64,000 nucleotides of DNA from Arbacia lixula (Eukaryota > Echinodermata > Echinoidea > Arbacioida > Arbaciidae): NCBI GenBank assembly GCA_963669155.1, contig OZ022597.1, positions 14,217,965 through 14,281,964 of the forward strand. Reading direction: 5' to 3'. Position 1 is the first letter of the stretch, and each line of letters starts with the position of its first letter. The notes beneath the pieces are model-generated. The model was given only the letters and a program-made list of their open reading frames with translations, searched no databases and was not told where the DNA came from. The translations under genes and the position numbers were made by a program. This document shows, in pieces, positions 1-11,439 of this stretch.

Positions 1-1130
1 TTTTGTTATGCGCCTACTACGTCGCATCTGCATGTAAAGGGTCCAGACAAACGGCGTCAGCATGGCTGCACTCGCTTACTTTGGGGGTTAAGTTTCCCAT
101 AATAGCTCTATGTTCAGAGAGATGGATATCCATTAATTATCTATCTTTTGATGTAACGTGAGTAGGGAAACGAATATTTGAGTACGAACATCAATTCATA
201 TGATAGTAATTATCTGCTACCACCATCTGTTTCTGGATTCTTGCCCCGAAGATAATCTTTGATAGTTAAAGAGATATCATTTTGGGTCAAATGTGGACCT
301 GAACATTTGTGTGTATCAGACAATTGATTCAGAACACAACAATGCTCACCTGTCAATCCGCTAGCAACTTTAATCACAATGTCATTAGTAATGCAAGATA
401 TTTGTGGCAGAAAAGACCTTGTATTTTGACTTGTGTCATGCACAATGGGCATTCTCCTGTTTTGACTTTATCTGATACACTCAGTTTTTCATTTCAAATT
501 TTGACCAACAGTGTAAATATTCAGAGGATTATTACAAAAATGATAAATTATGAAATGTTATTAAAAACTTTAAAAGAATTGACATGCTTTGACTTTATAA
601 TGTGTAGATTTTTTAGCGTGATTTGAGTTGTGACGTTTTTAAGATGATTTTACAAAGTTATTAATAGTTTCTTTTTAACAAATAGGACACCTAGTAATCC
701 ATGTCAGTAATCAGTAATCAGTCCTGCCACCTAGTAATAGCTACAGTTTCAAAGGGATGGATATACATTTATTTGCATATCCTTGTTATGATGTAACAAT
801 TAAACAATTAAAGAGATGAAATGGAGATGGGCTCGACAGTTATATAGAACACAAGACAGCAGATGGACCAAGGAACTCACAGAATGGCAAATTCCAAAAG
901 AAGTGATATCCTTTGTGTACATTTTCAGCTTGAATTGAGTTGTGACTTATTCAAAATTATTTTCCACTGTTTTCACACTTGTAGTACACCTAGTAAAACC
1001 CCATGATAAAAGAGATTGACATTGTAACCTTCGTTAAGAAAACAAATGTATAAGTACGGATACCAGATCGTATGATACTAATTGTGTGCCATCACCATTT
1101 GCTTCTAAATGTCATAGTTTTTTCGAAAAT
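1..1130. repeat. Dispersed non-coding repeat, partly duplicated
   Basis: This AT-rich stretch carries no convincing gene. The block at about 140-240 resembles the block at about 1012-1115: same order of motifs, both ending in a run like CACCATNTG followed by TTCT. The block at 345-410 resembles 27250-27300 and 59758-59825, sharing the phrase CACCTGTNAATCC. The block at 575-700 resembles 27475-27575, sharing a GAGTT(G/T)TGA and ACACCTAGTA backbone. It is therefore part of an interspersed family with at least three locations in this window. The class of element is unknown. The overlapping short reading frames on both strands are treated as chance. Confidence 0.5.
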
Positions 1131-1455
1131 AAACTTTCATTGATTTATCTCGTTAACAACTAAGGAAGGACTTTGTACAACAGTATAGAGATGTACCGAT
1201 TGTGGCGTCATGAGAATGTTGTCAAGACATCTGGCTCTAAACTATGTGGGTAGAGCAAATGTCGGTGATCACAGCAGGAACTGTCATTGGGAATGCCCGG
1301 CACTAGCCCGCTAGACCATGGACCAGTAAAGCTCTCACTGGAGTGAATGTGTTTAGAACCAGCTGTCTGGACAACATGCTCATATTACGTCACACTTTCA
1401 TACTCTATACATTCCACGCCCAAAGACAGGAGTAATGGCTGGAACTTGAAGCCAC

Positions 1456-1577
1456 GGATTGCATAGCATTGAAGGTTGTAAGTGGGCTTTCCCCATAACG
1501 CATGTGAACCACATCATGTCGGAGCATCGAATGCCTACAGAGGCGTCACACTTACAACTTTCAATGCTATGTAATCC
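1456..1577. repeat. Short inverted repeat (hairpin, arms about 28 bp)
   Basis: The left arm contains GCATTGAAGGTTGTAAGTG and the right arm contains CACTTACAACTTTCAATGC, its near-perfect reverse complement, separated by about 63 bp. This looks like a small foldback element or its remnant. The reading frame across it on the minus strand has no family resemblance. Confidence 0.6.
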
Positions 1578-1954
1578 TCTACAATACACCTGGATTTTTA
1601 TTTCACCATCGACATAAATACAACTGTTAAACTTCACACTGACATGTATCACTGTATAATAACAACAACTACTTACAATTCCGACACAAACTCGGCGGTA
1701 GAATTTAAGACGAATAAATAGTGTGAATAGAGAAAAGAGCAGATCGAAAATGCCACCAACAGTTACTCCCCCCAAATGTTTGTATAAAATTTAAAAAAAA
1801 AATTGCATTGAATACATGTTTCGCATTATGAGTGTATGAAACTACTTATTCAACAATATAAAGACTTCACTATACCCAAACGAACAAAAAGAGACGTTTA
1901 ATTTGATAATGTCCGCTACTTGAAGCTTGAAGGCACCAATTCTGCTCCTTTATG

Positions 1955-2130
1955 TTCTCAGGCCCAGAGCCATCTATAGCCTATACATAGTTTGGCCAAC
2001 TTGGTTCCATTCGGTTACAACATGGCGCATATTCATTTCTTATTCGCTTGCCCAACACGCCCCATGTTGCTACCGACTGAAACCGAGTTGACCAAACTCT
2101 GTTTATACCTGGCTCTGCCCTGGGACAGTT
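1955..2130. repeat. Foldback element just 3' of the GPCR gene
   Basis: The left end reads GGCCCAGAGCCATCTATAG and continues to CATAGTTTGGCCAACTTGG. The right end has GAGTTGACCAAACTCTG, then TATACCTGGCTCTGCCCTGG, roughly the reverse complement. It is probably a MITE, and it lies about 20-200 bp beyond the GPCR stop codon, so it may be in the 3' UTR. Confidence 0.5.
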
Positions 2131-2151
2131 CAGACCGCCCTCTGCCGTTAA

Positions 2152-5100
2152 TTAGTTAAGGCTGACATAATTGGATACTCCTTCAACCTCACGGTCGACG
2201 GCGGTCTCGAGATCTTGAGCACAACATCGACAACAGCACCGTTTAAGCAGGGTGCGAAATTCCGTCAGCCGAAACCAGTAAATGGCAGGATTCAGGATGC
2301 CATTTGTTGCCACCAGCAGGAATGCAACTGATGAAAATACGGAGAATGCTTCGGAGTCCACCTCTTTCTCAAGGGCGAAATACTCCGTAAAGAGCACTGC
2401 ACACATCGGAACCCAACAGAACGAGGTGGTGCCCACGACAAGTGAGAAGGTGAGGAGAACTTTTTTGTGGACCATTACTCGCTGCCGGAGAATGGCATCC
2501 GTCTCTCGTATCGCTTCATACGATGACGACGCACTGTTGTACAGGAGAACGTAGACAACGGCCGTCACTACGAGGCACAGTACGACGATAACGGGAGTGA
2601 TGACGTAACCTATCACGCCGTAGTCGACGTACCTGGAGACCAGTAGATACAACGAAAAGATAACGATCCAGCCGAGGATGCACCCCACGATCGATATGCG
2701 GGCACTGACGAGGTTCCTCTCTCCGTTAGCGTCGTAGCGCATCATGATGAATCGTTGCAAAGCAATCCCAAGGGTTGAGAGAATCGATACCAGCAGAGCA
2801 GCGTTGAAGAGGGGTTCAATCCACCAGGCTCCAATTCTCACCTGAAATAATGGAAGTGTATATAATGTTAGTTGCAGTAGCAGCGCAGATCAATTATAGT
2901 ACTTGATGATAGTAATACAATAGTATGAATTTAATTTGATCCCAATATTAAAAGTACTGAGGGAAAACATGTCCAATCTGCTCAAGGAAGTCGTGACATC
3001 TGCAAACAAAAAATATGCTTTCTCACCTGCGTTTTGAACTGTGTTTAGTCAGCTAACAAAAGGAATAAAAAAATTATTTGAATGAGATTATCTTTGGATG
3101 GATTAATGTGAGCCCATAGACAGATAGATATCTTAGGATACACTTTTAGAGGAATGTAGGCAGGACGGGCGCAGCTTATCAAGCAGAAATAACGTGCACA
3201 GAGACAGAGTAAATTTTGAAAAACGAAGGGGCGAGAGAAAATAAACAATTAGCAGTGATTACGGAAAGAAGTCATTTTACATTTAAACATACACCGCACA
3301 GAGTTGGGCGGAGAAATTGAAAATTAAATCTAAACTGCATTTATGCTGACTCGTTTTTCGTTCACTTACAGAAGCACACTATCCTCTCAACTACCGGGTG
3401 TATGCCTAAAATTTCTTTTCAATATTGAAACTTCCCCCAAAAGCTCTTTCACTAAAATCTAGCCGAATGGTCCTTACGGCGGACTACTAATGAATATTAA
3501 TGAGTCAGATAAGCCAGTTTACAGATGCAATGTGCGCATGAGCAGTTTATTGCTGATACGAATGACCTCGGGTCTATTGTACCACTCATGACAGACTTAA
3601 AGGGTTACTAAACTAGAGAAATAAGTTCTCACTAATCTATGTAAAATTTTCAACTAAAAACGAATTTCACAGACTTAAAGGGTTACTAAATTCGAAAAAT
3701 AAGTTCCCACTAATCTATGTAGAATTATCCACTATAAACGAATTTCACATTCGTTTGCCGCAATAAAGTCTCATTTTGACGAAAATTTGAAAAAAAAACG
3801 CACGTCTCCAGTGAAAAAGTTTCAGTACTTGATCAGTAAAATCCTACTCTTTAAAGCTGTACATTATAGGTATGTAAGCGCATTGTGGTTTGCAAAATGG
3901 TACTAATATTCTTTTGTAATGAGGCTGGCTGAGTTTTGTTTGTTTTGTTTTGTATTTGTTTTGTTTTTAGTTTGTAAGACTTCATGTTAGCATTTATTTT
4001 CATATTAACTTATACTTGGGTATCATATTTCAAGTAGATGTAGTATAAAACATTAGAATTTAGATTACTGATGTCACAATAACATGTAGCATGACTATTT
4101 GATTTCATATTCTCACCCATACATTGTACATGTGTTGATACACATAGTGGGAGAATTCACTGTGATATTCATGCAGCATTCAAATGGTTTTAGTGTTCAG
4201 TTTGCAGAGTAGGGAATGAAATACATGTATAACGTGCGAACAAGAACGTATTAATTGAAAATTATGTTCAAGACCATTTCTGCCAAAATTTCTTCAACTC
4301 ATGTGTGTGATAAGCTGCTTACGAGTTAATTAGTTTTTTTTAATTTATTTATATATTTGTAGGTGTTGTGCATGTAACATTTTATGATATCGAGTTTATT
4401 TATGTCTTCGATCATATATGATAACTATATGCAGTCTTTAATGAAAAGTGAAAACAATCACTAAACAACAAAATATTACCTCACAAATCTCAGGGGAATT
4501 TGCCAGTAAATAGTGCTAAATTTCCAATAACATATTTTCATCTAAGGTGTGCTAAAATGCCTAAAAGTTGCTTGTTTATCTTGCTAGTACATAAATGTAC
4601 ATATTGTATGTAGTTGCTGCATTGTAATCATTATGTACATGTATTCATGTTGTTAAGAGTAACGTGATAAGACGATACATACAATGTCGCAAAATGTGAT
4701 AATGTGCGTTGTGTGTGTGTGTGTGTGTGTTTATGTGTGTGTGAGAGAGAGGGGGGGGGGGGTACAAAACAAAGAAAACAAGAGACTGACTTCCCTGTCG
4801 ATCCCTCTGTGTCTGAAATCTCCATTTTGGCATAATGGAATAGTCCGTGCCACTGGAATGCGACTTGTGTGTGGCTGTGCGGCCAGCCGTATCATGATCC
4901 GCACACACGTCTGAGCTTTTGCTCGTTTTGGGCCAAAAGTTTTCATTATAGTGGGGCTAAGTCTATCATATGAAATGCTGGAACTGGAAGTAGTGACTGT
5001 TATAGGTTTTGTTCTCAGGCACATGTAAACACCATTCACCGAAAACGACAAGTTATAATGCTGTAATTATGCCCCTAAGTTTGCTATTTGGAGAAAATCA

Positions 5101-5744
5101 TACTGCCGTTATACGTGTAAAATATAGGCATCAAAGCGCTGTTTTGGGGCTCAAAACTCAGAAATTTCCCTGGTCTCGGTCCTCGGAGGGCGGGGATACG
5201 CCCTTTAATTCCCAGATCCTGCCACCGCCCCCCCCCCCCTCCCTCCGACCGGCCGCTCGGTCGTTTCGCTCTCTCGCAAAATTTCAGTCCACCGTCTGGT
5301 GTATTACGCACTGTTTGTGCTGGCCAGTGCAGCATACCATGCGAAGACTAAAATGCTATTTACAAGTGGTGCGAGTAAAATCTGTCATCTTCATATCCAT
5401 ATCTGGTTACAAGCCTGCAAACTTTATCCCAGCAAATACTCTGAAATCGTTTCTGCAACAAGACCTAGTTTTATAGAATATCCCTCTCCCGTAAGGAAAA
5501 AAAAAATCTAAGAAAATATTTGGTGTGAGCTTACCCCTGGGAAATTTCCCATCTGTGACGTCATCAGAATCACGGACGCCACTCCGTCCGAGAAGGCCAG
5601 GTTGAACATAACGACGTGTTGGCTCCTCCATAGCCGCCTATTAAAGAGGATCACACACACGGTTACCAGATTGAACACTAGCGCAATCACCGTCACACAG
5701 GTCATAAGACCGGCAAAAAGTTTACGTTCGTCTTCCTTATTCAT
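2152..5744 (-). CDS. Two-exon rhodopsin-class GPCR, orphan
   Basis: A predicted plasma-membrane seven-helix receptor of 299 aa; ligand unknown. Exon 1 is 5744-5535 (residues 1-70, donor GTAAGC) and exon 2 is 2841-2152 (residues 71-299, acceptor TTTCAG). The junction is in phase 0. Helix 1 is about residues 12-34 with an Asn in NLVTV. Helix 2 carries LAFSD (49-53), the usual LxxxD site. At the end of helix 3 QRF (99-101) stands in place of E/DRY. Helix 4 has a Trp in GWIV. Helix 6 has FCWVP (211-215), the CWxP switch. Helix 7 has NPAIY (254-258), the NPxxY motif. A cysteine cluster, RCCCRCC (271-277), is a likely palmitoylation site. No Cys is seen at the usual start of helix 3, so the standard extracellular disulfide seems absent. 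The family is clear; the subfamily is not recognised. An upstream non-coding exon is possible. Confidence 0.85.
3595..3815. repeat. TTAA-type miniature element, partly duplicated end
   Basis: Two tandem copies of an end beginning TTAAAGGGTTACTAAA are followed by a body containing CGAATTTCACATTCG and AAGTCTCATTTTGACG. The same body is found reversed at 52487-52670, ending TTAGTAACCCTTTA, and a short end-only piece lies at 50826-50897. Dispersed copies with matching ends support a non-autonomous DNA transposon family. Confidence 0.6.
4707..4762. repeat. Compound microsatellite (TG)n-(GA)n-(G)n
   Basis: An uninterrupted TG run is followed by a few GA units and a run of about 12 G. It is simple sequence, and the frames translated through it are artefacts. 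Confidence 0.9.
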
Positions 5745-6198
5745 TTTAAGTTGGAACTGCTCTGCTTCAAGGCTTTGGTTGGACGCTTCGAATCTTTGCT
5801 AAAAATTAAAATCGCACCCTTGCATGACCTGACTCCGATGTGTGTGAAATCATGACATGAACTGTACTTCACAATCTCTTGGACGCCGATATTTAACTCT
5901 ATGTGCATCGAAGCGCGAGGTGCGTAGTGCGTGATTCTCTTCAGCCAAATGGCTAGTCCAGTTACTGGCCGTATTTTATCGAACGCTTATTCTCCCATAC
6001 ACAAATACGCCACTGATTCACATAGTACACACACCGCGCCAGACCACTGATTGCGCGACTCCACGAATCTGTCCGCCCGCGAAAAAAAGTAGCTGAGAAA
6101 GTGGAGGGCAGACAAATACACCTAGTTGTGCGTGTCCACAATGCGTATACGTATACGGCGCGCTTCAACTAAAACCGTCCAGGCAGTGGACTACCAAA
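5745..6198. other. Intergenic stretch upstream of the GPCR
   Basis: No gene is recognisable. As the region 5' of the minus-strand GPCR start it should contain the promoter or a 5' UTR exon, but no strong TATA element stands out at a sensible distance. Short frames here are unremarkable. Confidence 0.4.
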
Positions 6199-7190
6199 TG
6201 GCAGGCACCGGAAAATACGCTTATTTTATTTTCAGCGAGGTAGTCATGACCTTCACTTGACCTCTCGAACCGCGGAAAACGTCTCATTTTCAAACTGCGA
6301 TATCTTCATGAATATACCATATTTTCGTACGCTTTTTTTTGTAACTGTATGTTGAGGTCGAAATTTACCAAGTGTGAAAAAACATTTCATTAAAACAGGC
6401 AGAAAAATATTGCAAATTCGAGATAAATATGTGGTTGTAATGAAAATAAAAAAAAATGAAAATAAACTCTATATTTCAATGTCAATCGCTTTTGAGCCCC
6501 TAACATTTAGAGGTCATCTGAAGCGAAATTTATTGTACTTTATGGACATACCATTATTTTCCAACCTCCCCCCATAGAAGGGTCAGGATCCAGCAAAACA
6601 TCAATCATGTTCAAATCCAAAATTAGCGAGATATGACGAAGTTGTGAACGCTCCTAATCAACCAATCATAGTCCACGATGATAAAGCAATGCTACCGGCT
6701 ATCCAAGGGTCGCGGACTATGATTGGCTGGTTAGGATCGCTCACAACTTCATCATGTCTCATGCAGTTTGGACTTGAACATGGTGGATATTTTGCTGGAT
6801 CCTGACCCTTCTACAAGGAGAGGTTGAAAAAAATGGTACGTTCACAAAGTACAATAGATTCCGCTTCAGATGATCTATAAGTGTTTGGGGCTCAAAAGCG
6901 ATTGACATTGAAATGTAGAGTTTATTTTCATTTTTCTTTATTTAATTAGAACCCCATATTTATCTCGAATTTGCAATATTTTTCTGCCTGTTTTAATTGA
7001 ATGTTTTTTCACACTCGGTAAATTTTGACCTCCATCATACAGTTACAAAAGAAAGTGTACAAAAATATGGTTCATTCATGGAGATATCGCAGTTTGAAAG
7101 GGGGACCTTTTTCGCGGTTCGAGAGGTCAAGTGAATGTCACGACTATCGAGCTGAAAATAAAAATCGCGTGTTTTCTGCTGCCTGCGGAC
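6199..7190. repeat. Large foldback element, about 990-bp palindrome
   Basis: The two halves are inverted copies of each other with arms near 470 bp. The left half runs from GCGAGGTAGTCATGACC through CACTTGACCTCTCGAACC to TAGAAGGGTCAGGATCC. The right half has GGATCCTGACCCTTCTA, then GGTTCGAGAGGTCAAGTG and finally GAATGTCACGACTATCGAGC. The centre is a shorter hairpin, with ACCAATCATAGTCC against GGACTATGATTGGC. By eye the arms are roughly 85 percent alike. No transposase frame is present, so this is a non-autonomous foldback (MITE-like) element. Confidence 0.85.
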
Positions 7191-7575
7191 GAATATCGGT
7201 TGCGAAGTCCGTGTGATTTCTGAAAATTTGCGTCAATTTGAAGACGAATAGCACAAATGTTTTATTTTTGAGCCCAAACAAAACTGGATTCAAATTCTCC
7301 GCTGGAGTACTGGCTTTACAACGCTGTAACTGGTGCTACCGTTCAATTTGTAGAAGGGTCGACAAAGTCTGAGAGCTTACATATATATATCGGTTGCGAA
7401 GTCCGTACAATTTCTGAAATCTCGCGTCAATAGCAAAAATGTTTTATTTTTGAGCCTAAACAATATTGATATCAAAATCTCCGCTGAAGCATTGGCTTTT
7501 TAGAACTGTAACTGTCGTTGCCGTACAGTCCATAGAAGGGTCAGGATCCAGCAAGGTCTGAGAGCATACATATTT
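7191..7575. repeat. Tandem pair of about 190-bp units
   Basis: Two units start with ATATCGGTTGCGAAGTCCGT at about 7193 and 7388. Both contain ATGTTTTATTTTTGAGCC and AATCTCCGCTG. The second ends with TAGAAGGGTCAGGATCCAGC, a phrase also present in the adjacent palindrome, so the two repeats are related or one captured part of the other. Confidence 0.75.
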
Positions 7576-8257
7576 CAAAAAAAAAATGAGGCCTGTTTTT
7601 GAAAGCAAATAACATAAAAACTCATTTGCAAATTTCGAAAAAAAAAATGGAAACATATAATCTCAATCCCTGTCTAAAAAATTCCTGATCAATATGCTTA
7701 CAAAAGACACCAGCAAAAGATCTCGCGAGCATGTCGAATTCCTTCATAATCTAGGTGCAGCAAAATCTGCGCTTGAGATTTCGCGAGACGAAAAATAAAA
7801 CGCTCGCGATTTCTATAGAACGAGCGAGCGCTGCCGATTGACTGTCTTTGATTGATTTGTTTATGTTTCGTTCAGGAAAATGGTGGAATTATGAGAATAT
7901 ATGGGCGATGGAAACTTTCCCGTTCACACCGAGTCCTGTAATGTCTTATGTAATTTGTACTTGTTCTTTTAAACCGAATAATATGCAAGTCCAGTAATGT
8001 ATTTTCGAACCCTGTACATGTACGTGGTATCAAACTGCAACACCATTAGCGCAGCCTTCCTGAAAATCTTTCTTTTTACGTACACCATATCCAGCGTGAG
8101 GGAGTTTAGAGACAGGTAAACCATCCGTCGGAGGAGTATCATTCACCAGGAGCTGAACTGAAATACGAGTAGGCTATGGATATTGTGATTTCTTCCATTA
8201 AATATTACGGCTCTATGCGTACTTTCACTGGAGTTTATATTTCAGCCCTATACATCG
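7576..8257. other. Intergenic, nothing recognised
   Basis: AT-rich sequence with no coding signal, no hairpin of note and no resemblance to other parts of the window that I can see. Confidence 0.4.
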
Positions 8258-8761
8258 TTAAAGGGATAATTCACCCTGAAATTAAGTAGATTCCAATAAA
8301 AGCAGACACATTAAAGAAATATATTAGTGAAGGTTTGATGGAAATCCGTCAAAGGATATTAAAAGTTATGATGTGTTACTTTTTTATTTTGTGACGTCAT
8401 GTGAAAGTTGCTCTCCCATGTGTTGTGTACAATTTTTTTTTAAATGTCCATTTACTAAAAAAAAATACGCATCTTTTTACCTGTGCATTTGATACATCAT
8501 TAAAAACACGTTTTTACAAACATACCTCTATGAAAAGTAGTTACTCCCTTGTCAAAACAGAAAAAAAGCAATTTATGAAATCATATCGTAAACGACCTAT
8601 GGGAGAGCACCTCGCACCTGACGTCACGAAATAACAATTTCAAAAGGTCAAAACTTTCTTATTCTTTGACGGATGTTCGTCAAATCTTTACTAATACGTT
8701 TCTACCTGCTTCTACTTTGATTGAAACCAACTTATCTTCAGGGTGGACTAGCCCTTTAATT
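8258..8761. mobile_element. TTAA-type MITE, family B (full copy)
   Basis: The element starts TTAAAGGGATAATTCACCC and ends GGGTGGACTAGCCCTTTAA, with matching inverted ends and a TTAA at each edge. The interior contains TTTTGTGACGTCATGTG on one side and CTGACGTCACGAAAT on the other, making a long imperfect stem. Related copies are at 29845-29990 (partial), 33637-33985, 37405-37895, 43803-44138 and 48115-48772. The TTAA target suggests mobilisation by a piggyBac-like transposase, which is inference. The interior reading frame recurs in other copies and is not a gene. Confidence 0.8.
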
Positions 8762-9440
8762 GGACTACATAGGATTGGGAAGATAAGACATTTTTTGGAT
8801 AAAGCGACCACAGAGAGGCTTGTTCACGCATTTATATTTAGTTACTTAGATTTCAATAATGGTCTGTTTTGGGGAATCTCTGAGACTCAACTAAATAAAC
8901 TCCAACGTGTACAGAATTCAGCGGCAAGGCTTGTAACGCGAAAAAAGAAATTTGAACATACATGTATAACTCCGATCCTACGTAGTCTCCGCTGGCTCCC
9001 GATAAGGGCTCGTCTTCAGTTTAAAATCCTCACTCTTGTATTCAAATGCTTATGTGGAAATGCTCCTGTCTAACTTAACTCATCAAACCATACCAGCTTA
9101 CTCGTAATCTTCTTCCTTAATCAAAAAATCTTCTCTCTGAAATTCGTGTAAAATCTAAGACATTCGGTGATAGAGCTTTTGCAAATACGGCACCCAAATT
9201 ATGGAATAACCTCCCCCAAGGCATTAGATCATTGACAGACTTCGATCAATTCAAATAAAGACTAAAGACGCATCTGTTTGATAATTATTAGTTATTTTCA
9301 AATTCTCACTTAGTCAATTTTTACTTTCACACGCATAGAGACTATGTGAATGGTATTATGCGTCTCTAAGAATTGAATATTATTATTATTATTATTAATT
9401 GTGTTATTCTGGCGATCCTAGCTATGTATTAAGAGTGCTA
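8762..9440 (+). mobile_element. CR1/L2-type LINE remnant (3' end of reverse transcriptase ORF)
   Basis: The plus-strand frame from about 8762 to a stop at 9071 translates to sequence typical of the C-terminal part of non-LTR reverse transcriptase ORFs, including KLQRVQNSAARLVTR and ILRSLRWLPIRARLQFK. Downstream the frame continues in broken form (a phrase like FANTAPKLWNNLP follows) and the element ends near an ATT microsatellite at 9379-9396. It abuts the MITE at 8761. The 5' part, including the catalytic domain, is absent, so this is a 5'-truncated dead copy. Confidence 0.85.
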
Positions 9441-11439
9441 TATTTATTATTCGGAGGATTTAGTCTCTTCTCAATGGAACGGTATGTGATTATTGAACTA
9501 CCCACGAACCTGCTTTTCTGTTAATCTGTTAATCCGATCTCTTGACTGACAGACTCTTTATTGACAATAAGGTTGTGATACTTACATCCATTATGCCGAA
9601 GTGACTTAGATCGGTTAAACGAGGTTCATAATCACAATCACAAGTAATCAAAGGCTTAATTCAGAGCCAGAGCTTTCTTTCACCACTAGTGGAAGAATCC
9701 ATTCACAAAAGAGTCGGTACCATTGAGAAACAAAATTGTCTCATATTTGAACTAAAACACAACAACAACGACATGGAGAGAGAGATCGCTCACCTCAAGA
9801 AATAAGTAATCTCCCACAACAACAGTGTTCAGACCATTGACAACAACCTGAACGCCCAAGAACAATACTCCTGTACCGACCAAAAGCAAATTTTATCGTA
9901 ATGTGCAATTTGTTTCCAAGTGTGTCTTTTTGAGGACACTTTAGTTTCTATTGGCACCGTTTGACTAAGTAGTCCGGTTACTATACATCATTTAGTTACT
10001 ACTCACAAATGGCCTGGAAATATTTCTATACATGAATGAAGATTGGTAGCCGTGTTGGATTGTTTTAATCTGTTTGTGTAATACATTAATTTTTTTATCC
10101 AAAAGCTCTAATTCACTCATTCTACCCATATGGATAGGCGCGTTAATTTAGCGTCACTTGCATCTTAGTATCCACCGAGAGAGGTTTTTTGGCCGTACCA
10201 AGGCCGTCATGTTTGCACGTGGCAAGCTTTACTCCTTTATAGCTCAAGTTATGTAAATTATATTACGATTTCTAGACGATGATTTCTATATTCATAATAT
10301 ATGTGTTAAATTCTTCATGACAGTCATGTATTTAAAAGAGTGACCGAACATTGGGCATGTTGGGTGCCTTTTCATTTTGGGTGTGGCACTTAGCCGATGG
10401 CTGTATACTTTTCGTATCTATTGGAATTGTAAATCACACTTATTTTCTGTCTTGCAACATAACATTTCGATAGAACCAGAAGTATTATCTATATTTCTTT
10501 TTGAAAAAAAGAAAAACATTCGAGATTGAACGATTGACTATCAAAGGCCGTACCGCACTCATGTGTCTGTTTGTAGTTGAACTTGCCTTTAAATTCATAG
10601 TCTCTGTTGATTTTTTATTTAAGGCAGCTTGTCAAAAGTCCCTGTCGCGTCTTTTGCTGTCAAAACCCCATGCGTCTTTTCAATGCGGCTTTCCTGATCA
10701 GCGTTCTTTTGTGTTGAAAGGAACGGTGGAGTTCAAAGGCTTATTCATACCAGCGTTCCTTTGTCCGTCTTTCCGGGCACTCCTATTTTGTATTCGCATA
10801 GCGAATGATCATTTCTAAATAGCTCCCTCTACGACCAAAACTCTCGCATTCGGTCGTAATGACTGTACGTAAAGTGAGTTCTGTAATTTCGGGCGTGCAT
10901 GAAGCCACTGAGTGAAAGGACACTTTAACTCAATAAACGACATATTAAACACGTCATCAAATGTTTCTAATATTTTCAATTTGTTGCGTGAATCATGAAT
11001 AATCTTTCCTCAAACGGGGACGGGGATTAATTCATTCTGTCTAACATGATAAAAGTAGGCCTACATGTAATTTGGTTTCCTCGCAATGTTTTACTATGTG
11101 CATCCAGGCTTTATTTCTTTGCTACGTTTATGTCCCTATCAGAGATATAGGATGGGGTGACTATAACTTGCGCATATTTTAAAGATGATATATGATGGTG
11201 ATATTAAATCAAAGATTTACTTTCAATTCACCAAAGAAAATCGTCTAAATTCATGAATACCAAATGGACGGCAACATACTAAAGTCCTTTTGCTCGACTT
11301 AACTATTAATTCGTTCAAAGGTTTTCGAAGGTATCGCCATCTCAAAAGTCTATGCCGATCGGCAAATGCACGCTACAGGCTAAAGAAAGTCATGAAAAAA
11401 TAATTTTGACTTCATTTCACGCACGATAATTGTTTAAAG
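9441..11439. other. Intergenic, nothing firmly recognised
   Basis: About 2 kb without a convincing gene. One plus-strand frame (10501-10818, 105 codons) is open, but its composition is unremarkable, its start has poor context and it resembles no family I know. I treat it as chance. Confidence 0.4.

Larger units (their letters stand above)
2842..5534 (-). other. Intron of the GPCR gene, with repeats
   Basis: This 2.7-kb intron holds a mobile-element remnant at about 3595-3815. There the phrase AAAGGGTTACTAAA occurs twice 67 bp apart, and the sequence recurs inverted at 52487-52670. It also holds a (TG)n/(GA)n/poly-G tract at 4707-4762 and a poly-C run near 5227-5240. Reading frames across 4630-5510 are low-complexity or have no family likeness and are not counted as genes. 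Confidence 0.6.

Noticed and set aside
8401-8634. 77-codon frame recurring at 37538 and 48416
   Set aside because: It lies inside family B MITE copies and decays differently in each, so it is a repeat by-product, not a gene.
10501-10818. 105-codon plus-strand frame
   Set aside because: No family likeness, no splice context and no promoter signal; an open frame of this length is expected by chance in a region this size.
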